A stretch of DNA of 64,000 nucleotides, from NCBI GenBank assembly GCA_019096065.1, contig JAGUCH010000008.1, positions 3,663,001-3,727,000 on the forward strand, read 5' to 3'. Origin of the DNA: Paracyclopina nana. Lineage: Eukaryota > Arthropoda > Copepoda > Cyclopoida > Cyclopettidae. Numbering within the stretch: position 1 is the stretch's first letter; every line of letters begins with the position of its first letter. The notes under the pieces are model-generated. The model worked only from the letters and a program-made list of their open reading frames with translations. It was not told the origin of the DNA and did no database searches. This document shows, piece after piece, positions 1 to 11,871 of this stretch. The position numbers and the translations under genes were made by a program.

Positions 1-3000
1 GCAGTGAAGCTACACCGCAGTCGCACTGGAATGGGCCGTCGCATCATGCCCAGTATGCGATGCCTATGGACATTCATCATATGGCAACACCTCTAAGCTA
101 TTACAGGTAAGCGACAATAAACGTAGAATGTCATTCCGGAGCTCGATGAATGCCATGCCTGCGTATCTGCGTTATTTAAATAAGCTGGATTCTCAATCGG
201 ATTTTCCGAATGCCAGGGGGATAAATTGCCGTCGCGAGAAGTTTGCTATGCCTTAAAAAGCTTAAAAGAATCACGAGGCCGAACCAGTTTTAAGACTAAA
301 ACCAAGTCCGGAAAACTTTCGCAAAAATCGAAGGGATCTTAATTTATAAACCAAGTCCGGAAGCCTCAAAAAAGCTCATTTTTTCATTGAGTAGATGTAA
401 CCTTAACTAACAACGACAAATTCCTAAAAAGCAAAGTTTTTGATGAAGAACCAAAGAACCGACTTATTGTGGACCAATTTGAAATGATGGAATTGCCGAC
501 AAATCAGACCAACCATAGATTCAAAAAGCAAACTAAGTTCTACAAGTAGATAAGGATTTTGTAAACACTGATCGACAAAACCTAAGACATCAAATGAGGA
601 CGAGCTGTTTTAATGGAATGTATCATCTTGTGCGTTTGATTGGGAAGTATAGGCTTTGTAATTCAACTACTACATTTATTACGCTTTAAGAGTGTAATAA
701 CAAAAAATAATTAAGTATAAAAAAACGACACAAAAAGGAAAAAAAAACAAGCTCAAAAAGTAAACAGGTAATAAATCACAAAAACTACAAATGGTAAAAA
801 GTAAAAAAATAAAACGTAAAAACCGAGTAGGTCAGATCTCCAAGGAAACTCCTCCGATGAAAGGTTGGTTATGGCGACGACGACCAATTTGAGTATCTTC
901 CTCGGGCCTTTATCGCGACGAGTTGGGTCCATATAAAAATCCTCAAGGAATTAGCGTGTATAGGCAATGTTGACGTGTATAGGCAATGTTGACGTGTATA
1001 GGCAATGTTGACGTGTATAGGCAATGTTGACGTGATAAGTCCGGAAAAGGCTGAGGCCAGACAAACAGCGCGCAAAAGTACCGAAAGCACAGAATGCGCA
1101 AGGTAGCCTCACCAAGATTAGAACCTCAACTTCTTCATCCACCTCACCCGTCACCCAAGCCTCGTCAACCTCGATCACCTCACTAACATGTTAGTAGTTA
1201 TATGCGCGGTTAGTGATGTGAGTGGTGTTAGTAATGCTAGCGTGGCGAGCGAGGCTGGTTAGACTTGGTTGACAAGTGAGGTGGGTGAAGAAGCCGAACT
1301 CCTAATCTTGGCGAGGCTACCGTGCACATTAGGTAATTTCGAGACTTCATTGCGCTGTTTATCTGGCCCTTGCCCGATGTTCAAAGTCCAAGATGGTCGC
1401 ATGAGCCACGAATCTCCCTTCATTGGCAAATCTGGAAAAATGAGCAGCATAAGGAATGACGTAAATAATGGGCTTAAATAATAGCACTTACCGCAAGTCG
1501 AAAACCAAAATATCAGTTGGACTTGGACCGCGTGGAGACAAAACGATGCCAAAGCGGTCAAACTTCTTACACAGCTTGCGATGATGCCACTTAATAAGTC
1601 CTAGAAGAAAACGAAACAATGAGCACTTTTGGGCTCGGTGAAAGAATGAAATTTTACCGTTTTGGTGGATTAGCCAGTTTTTTGCCATAGCAAAACCTCA
1701 ATGATCTAGTTAACGATCTAGTTAACGATCAGGGGAAAGATCCAGGGGAAAGATCCAGGGGAAAGATCCAGGGGAAAGATCCAGGGGAAAGATCCAGGGG
1801 AAAGATCCAGGGGAAAGATCCAGGGGAAAGATCCAGGGGAAAGATCCAATGTCCTTCGAAACCACCGTCGCCAATCCAAGGTTTAGTAACCACGATGCAT
1901 GAAAAAAAAAATAATTAAATCCCCTTTCCATGGAGGACCCGAGTGGGGTAGGGACGTGCCTCCGCGTCCCTTTTTTTCGACGGACGGAGTCCGCCGAGTG
2001 GGTTAGGATACGCGGACCCCAGCCTCAACCGACCAGAGGAAGGGGTTGGCCGCCATAAACCACTTACTCCGCAACTGCAGCGCCTGTGGTCAATCCGGAA
2101 GGATTTTCGGTACCACCACCAACGACACACAGAGGTTGTACTCAGCCGGGAGTAGGGGTGGACGTACTAAGGAGAAAAAGTCTCCAACGCGCGCGGTTCT
2201 TCCGCCTAACGCGGAAGAACATGCCCCTACCAGCACCCCGGAAATTAGCCCCCATCCCGATGATGCGTGCAATCCTCCTTCTGAAATGCAACCCGCGTCA
2301 ATCGCACTCCTCCAGAGGACTACACCTACCACCCAGCCCGCCAAGAGATTCCTAATCATCTAGAGACAAACAACCCTAAACAAAAAGGAATCCCTAAAGT
2401 CTTAAACTGTCACGGACGCGCGCAACAGTCCAAGACTTTGTTACGTCGCACTCACCATACCCCAGCCTTTCCCCGCACCCCTGACAGGGGCAGTCACGGA
2501 GTTTAGTCGAGGCAAATGCTCCCAGGATGTGGGGACCACTGAAAGAAGAGAAAGATATGCGAATTTGCACGTAACTCGAATAATCATCAACTTACCCTGC
2601 GCACGACGCTCCACAGCAGTCATACTACCAGAATAGCTGCTTTCTAAAACGAATGGGCGAAATTGCGCATGATTAAATAATGACGAGCGCATGGATATAA
2701 TTAAGTTGTATTTACCTGCTGCGGAGAAGGCCGCGCTTACCGTGTGTATGGTAGCGCGACCGGGGCCTTTTGAGTAACTTCAGCGACCGACCCACCGAGG
2801 CTGCCCCAACTTCAGGCTCTAAAATGGCCGCCAAAAAAACAGCACTTAAAATGGCTGTTGTCCGCTTGGTACCTTTTCGTGTTGCACCCAGCTAATGCCC
2901 GCTGTGTCAAAAAGTGACCCCAACGAGCTTTAGACTAAGTTCAGCCAGCGCCGCCTTCCATCAACCCTGGTGTTGGCTAGCTGAACTAGAGCTGCAGCTC

Positions 3001-6000
3001 CGGAACAACTCACCAGGCCTCCCTAGGCATTGCTGACCTCTGGGCATAGACCCCCGGTCGCGCCTGAACCCCGCCAGCCACCCCGTGCCAATGGGACGGC
3101 CATTGCGATTCATTTGCGACAATGCACCGGCCACGCATTGGAAGCGCCGGATGCAACACGAGCAGGTAGAAGCCAGGACCCCGGTGAGGCAAAAAGTATG
3201 CCCATTTGGCCCCACAGCGGCTGAAGCACTCCCCCGACGAGGCTGAGGCCGGGACGAACCCGTGAAGAAGCCTTGTCGGGTTTTTCCCCAAGGCCTCCCC
3301 TGAGGCCGTGGTGTGATCTTAGCCCGCCACCTTGACCTCCCGCGAGATCAGGCCGGACTGACGAGATTTGGGAGAATTTGGCTGAGCGCAGCGAAAGAGC
3401 TCAGCACTGGCTAATTCTCATCGCAATTCGCAGTTAAATGCAAATTGTGTCAGAGTAGCGCTGACGCTGCGCAACATGCGCGTATACATAGTAGTAATAA
3501 AAATCGACAGATTGCCGTAAGCGAAGGGGATTTGCCCCCAATATGTTTGTGGAATTTAAAATGAGAAATCCCCGCTTTAACAGCCCTCTGAAGAGCCATT
3601 TGAAAGCCTCAAAAGACCTGATACGTGTAAATTATGCGATTTACACGGTGAGGGCGATTTATGCTCTCTCTTCGAAACGAGTTTGATTTATGGCTCTCCT
3701 CGGTGGTATCAACCAGACCAGCAGAGTGGCTGTTGGTACAAGAACCGGGAGCCATAAAAGTTGACTTGTGCTCCTCCAGCCACAATTTGCCACGCCAAAA
3801 TTGAGGGATTAATTGCAGTACACACACGATTCGAATATAGTACGAGCTAAAATACGTAAAATACGGATTGTCCAGAAAATGGTGTTGGAGCTGTCGGTAA
3901 AAAATGGAATCTAGATAGCATCATCTTAATTTCGAGAGTGTAAAAAAGTTCCAATATCCAGTTCTTTGGTGCCATCACATGTTCAACTTGATATGATAAA
4001 CGAGCAGCACGTACCATCATGATTGCGAGTTCATTAAATATCAGCTCTAGTTTATGACGGTGTTAGCTTTGTTTTGCATCTGCAATAAGTCGGCAATTAC
4101 CCTAGTAGTACGTACACTGGTCGTGTGTCTCTATCCAATAAACACGATAGTAGTTGGACGCAAAAAAACACAACAGATAAACTAATACGTGACTGGCTTA
4201 CAGCTCCATTTTAATTATGGCATGCACCAATACACACGCCAAACAAAAAAATAACTTCCTCTCCCATTTGCTCTATTCTAGCTGCATCATGGACAATAAT
4301 GCAGTGTATGCCGCTCAACATGCCCAACTGGGCAAACTCTACGGAGGGCTGGACCCATCCTGCAGGTAAATTTGGCCATTTTGAAATAATCTGCTTTCTA
4401 AATAGCCGATTTTCCCCAGGCGTCCGGATGAGCTCAGTGGGCAAACGACCATCAACTCGAGGTGAGCTATCAAATATTGGTTATAGCATTTAAAGTGTCA
4501 GTCTCATTAAAATGTTGTTCTAATTGAAGTAGTCGTCCCAATCCTAGAATTCTGGAGCTCAGAAAGGAGAAGAGCCGAGATGCCGCGAGATCGCGGCGCG
4601 GCAAAGAGAACCGGGAATTTGTGGAATTAGCCGGGATGTTGCCGCTGCCCCATGCCATCACGTCGCAGCTTGACAAGGCCTCGGTGATCAGACTAACCAT
4701 AGCTTACCTCAAACTTCGCGAATTTGCGGCCAAGGGCCATCCCAAGTGGAACGAGGATGCCCACGAGCAGAGGCTCAAAAGTCAGCCTTTGCGCACGTCT
4801 TCGCTGGCCGGAGCGGCCTTGGATGACTTTGAGAAGCACGAAGGCACGCACATTTTGCAGTCGCTCGATGGCTTCGCAATCGCGCTCAATTCCGACGGAA
4901 GGTTCCTCTACATATCTGAAACGGTGTCCATCTACCTCGGATTATCGCAAGTACGCTGTGCATTTAATGTGGCACTTCCGCTATTATCCTACCGAAGAAA
5001 ACTAATTTCGAGCTCCTCGTAATTAAAGCTTCTTATTTGAGTGGAGCGAAGCGGAGCCAAGCGACCTGCTTAAAGGCTATTTTTATAGGGAAATTACAAA
5101 AAGCGAGAGCTTCAATCTCAGCATGTAGTTAACATTTAAGTTTTTGTGTTTTTTAGCAATAACTTCCACTGAATGTTTTTGCTAGCAAATATTCACAGTG
5201 CACCATTTCATGGTTATTCCTCAGTCAATTCTCACTTTTAGCCTTGATTTTAATGGGTCTACCTTGTTACTTCAACTGTGATCCCACCTTTTTGGCGTGA
5301 ACTAACTTATTGTACCAAAAGCATTATGTAACCAAACACGAGTAATTAATCAGTCAATTCTTCGTTTTCTACCCATAATTTATAAGGCCTTATTTAGCCA
5401 AGTGGGTCACATTTGAACTCCCATTTTAAGTTGCTCGCCCTGCTCAAATTATCCGAGGCGGGGAACTTTGGACGCCTAGCCAGAAATATAATAACCCTCA
5501 GGCTAAATTTCCTCCTTTTTGAATTGCAGGTCGAGCTTACTGGTAGTAGCATCTTTGATTACGTGCATACGAGCGATCATTCTGAGATGGCCGAGCAACT
5601 CGGCGTGACTCTGGCCAACAATCAGAGAATTTCGCCCACGTCAGCGAATTCGCTGAGCCCGGATGTCTCAGAGGGGCTCTCCGTGATCAATCACGGAGCC
5701 TCTCCAGCCATCCCTGATGGTAAGCCTTGTAAGTAACACCATGCTAATCTATTAAAACCAGGCCGTCTGAGGTGGAGCGGAGCGCAGCACAATTCCTTCA
5801 CACAACCTTCCTCTTTGGCACATCGACTGTGGACGTCTATTCTACTATACTACTACCAAAGAGAGTTCTAGCTCTCTTGCCTATTCTTTCTCCTTCAGTC
5901 TCTCGACCATAATAATTAACACGTCATTAACCGATTAACAATATAGTAATTGCCTCTGTTTTCATTCAGGCTTTTTGTTCATTTTTGTTTCCTTTTTTAT

Positions 6001-7714
6001 GTACTTTCTGCTACCCCAACAACAGCAGCAGCAGCAGCGTTTTCCAAATGGAGAAGGAGGCGACGTCGCATTTCTGAAGATAGGTTTCGTGAGCTACTTT
6101 CGTTCAATTCCGAAAAAAAGCTGTAAACGAAACTGAGTCACTGTCAACTATATTGCTCCTTTGTTTATGCTTCCGTTTCCGCTTATTTTCGCCTTATTTC
6201 GTTCTACTTCTCACACTGAATTGAATCTTATTTTTCCAACAATTACTCTTTCTGTCTCACTAGAAGCAGAGCGTTTTTTGTTCAGCCAAGATTCAGCAAT
6301 AATTGGATTATCTTAAAATAGATTTTCACTCATGTACTGATTGACATCTTTGCTTCTAGTTTGCTATCCTGTGACATCTCTGATGCACGCCAAAGTGGAC
6401 AGAATCTCTGGCAAGCCAACTTTTGACCGAGCTTTTTGCATTCGCATGAAGTCCACACTGACCAAACGAGGATGCCATTTCAAGTCTTCCGGATACAGAG
6501 TAAACCCCGAAATCTCGCATAATTGAATTATTACTAGGAATGCCAATTATAGGTGGTCCTTTTGATGGGGAAATTGCGGAGATTGTCAAGTGATGAACAA
6601 ACTCAAACTAGAAATCCTTCTGCTGTGATGGGATTCATTGGGCTTGCCATTGCACTCCCACCTCCGAGCGTGCATGAAGTCAGACTTGAAAGTGACATGT
6701 TCGTCACCAGACTCACTTTCGATTTCAAAATAGCTCACTGTGAACCCAAGTAAGACCACCACGACCCAAAATACCTTTTGCAAGCCTGTGCTAAAAGCAT
6801 TTTTTTTTGCAGGGTGTCAGAGTTACTAGATTATACTGCCGATGAACTAACTGGAATGTCACTTTATGCCCTTTGCCATGGCGAAGATGTTTACAAGCTG
6901 AAGAATACCCACGAAGATTGTAAGCTTCCCAAATTAATTTCCATTGCTTATCACTCAATGCCTTCAATTCCATTTCAGTGTTGAACAAAGGCCAGGTGAT
7001 GAGCAACTATTTTAGAATTTTGAACAAATCCGGAGGATACTCGTGGATTCAGTCCTGTGCCACTCTAATATGCAATACGAAAAATGCCGATGAGCAAAGT
7101 ATCATTTGTGTTAATTACGTTCTTAGGTAGTTCTTGCCATAATCATAAATGAGAAAAAAATTGAATTGGGTTTATTTATTGCAGTGGGCCACAATTTACC
7201 AATGTAGTGATGGATCTCTGTCAAACGGAAGAAAGCAAGCTTGGAATTGTCATGAAAGACTCGGATTGCAGATGTGAGTACATCGAAGCTGGTGAAAAGT
7301 GCGAGGTGCATGGCCGCAAAACAAGTAAGCTTATGAGCTTTTACATTAAAATGTGTGCCATAGCATGTCTGCGAAATAGCCTACCTATGCCATACATTTA
7401 GCGTAGATTTTAAGACTACATCCCATTTATTGTGTTAAATCAAGTTTTTTATGCTAGAAGGTGATGTCGGATTAAAGCTGAGGCCATTCAAAGACGAAAC
7501 TCCAGTTGGTGAGCATATTCGCAGAAATGATAACGAGCCAACATACCATCAACTTGGCCAAACAACAGAAGATCTACGACTTGCCCACTCAAATTACCAT
7601 GTCAGCAATCAAGCGAGCAAAGATTGGTAACTATGAATATGCATCAATTTTGGTTCAATTCTTCATGGTCCTCTTCTTTTCAGGCCCTTCTGGAGACCTC
7701 CAACACTCATTTAG
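1..7714 (+). CDS. trh: trachealess-type bHLH-PAS transcription factor (NPAS1/3 class), 5' partial
   Basis: Coding exons: 1-106, 4282-4365, 4420-4461, 4548-4950, 5530-5719, 6360-6499, 6553-6749, 6813-6919, 6979-7126, 7185-7324, 7458-7626, 7684-7714. They join in frame to 584 visible residues; codons start at base 3 and the true start is off the window. A bHLH (visible residues about 82-136, beginning [17 protein letters not shown]) is followed by PAS-A ([23 protein letters not shown]) and PAS-B ([20 protein letters not shown]). These signatures are those of trh/NPAS1/NPAS3, nuclear factors that pair with Tango/ARNT; in flies trh directs tracheal and salivary duct fate. The first exon ends phase 2 and joins the exon carrying Met at 4289, so that Met could instead be a downstream start. 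The tail is short, ending [10 protein letters not shown], far shorter than fly Trh as I recall it. The exon ending 5719 has an alternative in-frame donor about 11 bases downstream. AATAAA lies at 7871-7876. Family assignment is secure; the first exon and the last two are less so. Confidence 0.9.
955..1034. repeat. Minisatellite, 19-bp unit, about 4.2 copies
   Basis: Four identical copies of CGTGTATAGGCAATGTTGA plus a partial CGTG follow one another directly. Perfect identity suggests recent expansion. It sits immediately before the left arm of the inverted duplication at 1050-1381. Confidence 0.95.
1050..1381. repeat. Inverted duplication (diverged foldback), arms about 115 bp
   Basis: The reverse complement of about 1050-1166 resembles 1265-1381. 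Both arms read GAGGTGG(A/G)TGAAGAAG, then CTAATCTTGG(T/C)GAGGCTACC, then GCGCTGTTT(G/A)TCTGGCC. I judge identity at roughly four bases in five by eye. The 100-bp spacer is itself rich in GTTAGT/ACTAAC inversions. The open frames across the arms are mirror images of one another and are not a gene. It is probably a decayed foldback transposon. Confidence 0.75.
1731..1847. repeat. Minisatellite, 13-bp unit, 9 copies
   Basis: Nine head-to-tail copies of AGGGGAAAGATCC fill 117 bases almost without change. Just upstream CTAGTTAACGAT is repeated twice. The antisense open frame here is only the repeat read through. Confidence 0.95.
1920..3420. other. GC-rich, CpG-rich block inside the trh intron, probably a decayed repeat
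   Basis: Base composition jumps well above the AT-rich surroundings, with many CG dinucleotides. It contains a direct repeat of CCGAGTGGG(G/T)TAGG about 60 bases apart near 1940 and 1996. Several overlapping open frames of 60-105 codons occur on both strands, and none shows a domain I recognise. The composition suggests old retroelement sequence or a foreign insert rather than a host exon; I cannot name a family. Confidence 0.35.
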
Positions 7715-7879
7715 CTCCAAGCAACATTCATCAAAATTACAATTAGATCAAAAACAAATACGTATCATCATCATTACAAAATTCCAAAGAATTAAAGTTA
7801 TGTTAACCGGTTTACTGATAACGTGTTAGGTCAGCCAATGTCGCTTTGAGTTGTGATGTTGATTTCTTTCAATAAAGGT

Positions 7880-10800
7880 GGAAAACCATTGCAAATATCT
7901 GCCCTTAATTTAGCATACATTGATCGTCAAATAATCACATTTAAGAGTGGAAATTGGCCTATGACATAATTCGAATCCGGACTTGATTTTTTAAACGGAA
8001 CGATTCGCATATATTCACGCAACTTTTCAAACAAGACGAAAATTCTATCATCAGTTCCCTATTTTCGCCAGTGAGTTGAATGAAATTAAGAGGCAATCGG
8101 ATCTTTTGCTCACTTACAGTTTTGTAGTTTCACCTGCTGAATTATTTGGAGCTTAACTTGCTCGCATGTCGGCTTCGAGATTTGACCAATCAGAGCTGAG
8201 TACGATCCGCTTCATCCACCTACGTCAAGTCACGTGATCATATTCCTGCATTATGATTACTAAACGTAACCTTCTTCCTTCCCCTTCGTTATGTCACGTG
8301 ACCGGTTTCGACTTCATAAACTAAATGACGTGACCTTCTTGCGGCTTTGAATCCTTTTTTATCACTGACAAGTTAAGCTTCAGCTTTTTTTTCGTTCTGC
8401 TGATTACACATGATCTGGTATGAACAAACCTTTTTTGTAATATTTGTATATCTATCTATCGTTATATTTTAAAACTATTGCTCACTAAGACAATTTTTTA
8501 GGTAAAGCCAGCTAGGTGACAATGGCAAGTTTATTGTTACATCCATTTTTGCAAGACTTCTTAATACATTTCGGCAGATAAGTCAATTGATTTAGCCAGA
8601 CAATTAATATCACATTTTCGTGATGCGAAGAAACGATGAAAGTTTTGCAGAAAAAAACTTCAAATTGGCGAAAAATTGAAAATCCAGAATAGGTTTTTGA
8701 GAAATTTCTCAAGCCTTCAAAAGTGAGTGTGACAATCATTCAATTTTAAGAATAAAGAGAAAGAGGCTTCATCCATTTTTCAAGGTAATTTTCAGGCTGG
8801 AATATTGAAAATCACCCTGATTCGTATGTTTTTCTCGTATGGCTAGATTTATTTCGAGAATTCCTGACTATAAGCCAAAGGCGTAAAGTCACTAGATTTC
8901 ATGCGCCAACTATCCCGGCAACTTTGCCGCCCAATACATTTGACATGTCTACACTACATAGGCGATCAAAAATGGGCTATTTTTTGGCTTTCGGTGCACT
9001 AATTCTACAAACTTTATTAATATTACATATTCTACGGATAAAATGGCACCCTTACAAGCCATAAAACCATATTTTACTCACACAAACCACGCTTTTCATT
9101 GTTGAAACCAAATTTTTCTAGCCTGGCTCCGCTGATCAGCCAATCAAATTACCGCTCGTGATCACGTGACAAGTATCGCGCGCGACAATTTGACAGTTTT
9201 TCCAAATTTACTTGCCCAAAAAGCACCATCTAGCGAAAAAGTTTGTCCCTCCAATGGCTTATTTGTGATTGACTAACGTTGCCTGAAGTCACATAAAAAT
9301 TACCCTTTATACGGGCGTGCTTAAATAAAATCAGAATAACTTAAAAGGTTGTGGGATAAAAGCAGAAATGTTGCGAGCAACAATGCAACTAAAAGCGCAA
9401 CAAATGAAACCGCAACTCACGCAACCTTAGCGCAATTTCTCGCGAAGATACGCCAGCCATATCTTATTTCTTTGCCCAAGGTTAATCTGACAAATGGCTG
9501 GGAAACCTGTGGTAAGTCGACGATAAATTCCAACTCAAAAATTGGTTGTTTTCCATTTGGAACTTTTCGTAAAGTCACGGTTGAGCAGCAACAACAGCAC
9601 CAGCGTTAAGTGAAAGAATAAAGCGGACAGTTGCAGTCGGTAGATCGTAGGTATATCATTATTGATATTTGCCGAAGTGTCGCTAATTGGGTCTCATTCC
9701 CAGTGAAAACAAGTCGAACTTGCCAAAGTGCCGATATGAACAATTAGACAATAATTTTTCCCCGCTTCAACACTTATTCAAAGTGATTTGGCTTTATTTT
9801 CCCCCCTTTGTATTTGATTTTGTGTTGTTATGGAGCGCCGCGACGGTTTAATGACATTTTAGTTCCCCCAGTGTGCATAGTCATCGTGTCTGGAAAGCCC
9901 ACCAATTACGAGGTAATGGTGTGTCATTATTCACACCAATTCTCATATCGAGTTGAAAATTGGGTGCCTGATTAATAGCAAGAGTCATGTGGCCAATGCA
10001 CAAGTTTGACATTTCACGAGGCGCGCAATTGTAAGAGAGAAAACATATGTTCTTTTGTGGCATATATCTCTCTATCTTGAGACAAATCAGCTGTCCATGC
10101 AACTATTACTTGCCTGCGCATAAAGGTGCATTTACACACATTTTTCTCGAGCAACCTGCTGCTAAGCCGTATAGTTGTTGAAAGGAATTCCCGAGCGGAC
10201 ACAGCGAGTCATTTCCATAATTATTATTGGATGAAAAATTATCTGTGATGACGACGTTGGGAAAAACACTTTTTTTATAAATGCATTCTGATAAAATGAG
10301 CCACTCATGGCTGGAAACTTTCTCGTTTCGCAATTGCTGCTGCCAGTAAAATTCAGTGGCACGCGTTCATTCACGAGAGCACACTCGATAAAAGTCAAAA
10401 ACACGCTCGGAGGAACCACTAAAGGAATTTCGATCATGAGCATTCAATTTCAGGAATTTGATTTATTCCCCTCAATCACACGCGGGAGCCACTGCTGCTT
10501 GGCAATCTTGGGTTGAGTAAGTAACCACTCTCTCACACTGTGACGGATCGACTTGATGACAAATGGGATTCACAATTTATTATTGTTATCTTCGGCGTCT
10601 TTACTGCGCAAGCGCACGGTTGGTCGGGTAGGAGCATAATAGAGAGTTTCATGAAGATCTAGATCGAAATAGAGGGCTTGAATCTAGCTGGCTTAGAGGA
10701 GTGACATACGAACACAATATACTGAAATGTTCTGGGGTAGAGGCGGACAGCTAAGCTACGAAAAAAACTGGCCTCCCAAGCAAAGTGAGTCCGGAGCAGC

Positions 10801-11580
10801 AATAAGGAGGTCTCTAATCAATTTATCAAAATAGAGGTTAAAAAACTGTGAGCTGTCAGGCAGACGAAGATGAATTAATTTAATTTCCACTTATATCTAT
10901 ATTTAACTACATAACATAAAGTGAGAGCAAGCCCAATTTCCTCTTAAATTGCATATGTAAGATCATCGTCAAAAAGTACGGGTTTTTTTGGTTGTTCCGG
11001 ACGCTTGGTGGCAAATTGGACGGTATGTGCTGAATAACTCAGCTGCAATATGATTCTAAAGTGCTATTATCTCTACAACTACTACTACTACCCACGATGT
11101 CGAGCTTGCCTCACAGCTGGGCCAGGAATGAGGTGGCAATTCATATGACTATATCGAAGTATTGGATCGACATTTTTCAAGTCTTCCCCGCTGTGCAGCT
11201 GTGTGAGCCCAATTCAAAGGCAATAACGCACATTCGTACAACTCATGATGGATGATGAATTCCCTCGTCGCCCCAATCGAGGTCATTTCCACAATTTTTC
11301 CAAGGATTATTCACTTTCCCAGGCATGAATAATTTCATACACCACAACCACATCCGAAATCAGCCCAAAATGAAAAGTGCAATTTCGGAGCCGCATTCTG
11401 TATATAATGGAGTAATTGAGTGTTTGGTGCTCAAGGGATGCATGAGGGGCGAGAGCTGTCAATGATGCAGATGAGCAGGCCCCGACACTTGAGCATGGTC
11501 GTTGGAACAGCAATCCTGGCATTTGCGAGAGCCTGAGAAGAGGTGGTGGCGGTGCAAAGTGCGCGAGAGCTGGCTGGCCT
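7880..11580. other. Intergenic region between trh and Optix
   Basis: No exon is recognised. Three CACGTGA E-boxes (8229-8238, 8293-8302, 9171-9180) and CCAAT/ATTGG boxes occur in the first 1.3 kb; the rest is AT-rich sequence with short chance frames. It probably holds regulatory DNA for Optix, but that is inference from position only. Confidence 0.5.
8229..9180. promoter_or_regulatory. Cluster of CACGTGA E-boxes with nearby CCAAT boxes
   Basis: GTCACGTGAT is at 8229-8238, the perfect palindrome GTCACGTGAC at 8293-8302 and ATCACGTGAC at 9171-9180. Such palindromes are the class bound by USF/MITF/TFEB-type bHLH-zipper proteins. CCAAT occurs near 8184 and 9140, close to an E-box in both cases. 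No transcript start is evident, so a promoter role is only suggested. Confidence 0.3.
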
Positions 11581-11795
11581 AGCCGGTTGGGGCGCGTAAC
11601 AGCAGTCAAGTGCGTCTGTGCGCGCTCGCAGTCTTCTTCGTCGCTGCAGCGGAGGATTGGCGACCTCAGTCGACCAATGGAGAACGGCCTCTTTGTTCCC
11701 GGGCGGAGCTTGGCTTCGTTCCCATATCATGGATTCGGCTCTCGAGCAAGCGATACTCGGATCGCACTCACTCACACCAACAAAATATCATCATC

Positions 11796-11865
11796 ATGTG
11801 ATCCCTATACGATGATGATGAGACCAGTCGTACGGCCACAGCCTCCAAAGAACATGAGCACCTAA
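11796..11865 (+). promoter_or_regulatory. Upstream ORFs in the Optix leader: a start-stop element and a 17-codon uORF
   Basis: ATGTGA at 11796-11801 is a minimal start-stop uORF. A second uORF starts with three consecutive ATG codons at 11812, encodes MMMRPVVRPQPPKNMST and stops at 11865, six bases before the Optix ATG at 11872. If the mRNA contains this stretch, ribosomes must reinitiate or leak past to reach the main start. The main ATG context GCCATGG is strong. The transcript start has not been located. Confidence 0.5.
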
Positions 11866-11871
11866 ATCGCC

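Larger units (their letters stand above)
107..4281 (+). other. Large intron of trh with repeats and no coding exon recognised
   Basis: The first 104 coding bases end at a GTAAGC donor and the next coding exon begins after a TTCTAG acceptor at 4280-4281. In between are a 19-bp minisatellite, an inverted duplication, a 13-bp minisatellite and a GC-rich block, each listed separately. The remainder is AT-rich. The short motif AACCAAGTCCGGAA occurs twice near 297 and 350, and a related piece occurs near 1037. I see no further exon. Confidence 0.6.

Noticed and set aside
7264-7275. Alternative earlier donor (AGAT|GTGAGT) in the tenth visible trh exon
   Set aside because: Joining it to the next exon at 7458 makes a TAA stop at once; the donor at 7325 keeps frame and extends a protein-like sequence.
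7509-7523. Possible 15-base intron after CCAGTTG in trh
   Set aside because: Too short to be spliced; reading through is open and protein-like to 7626.
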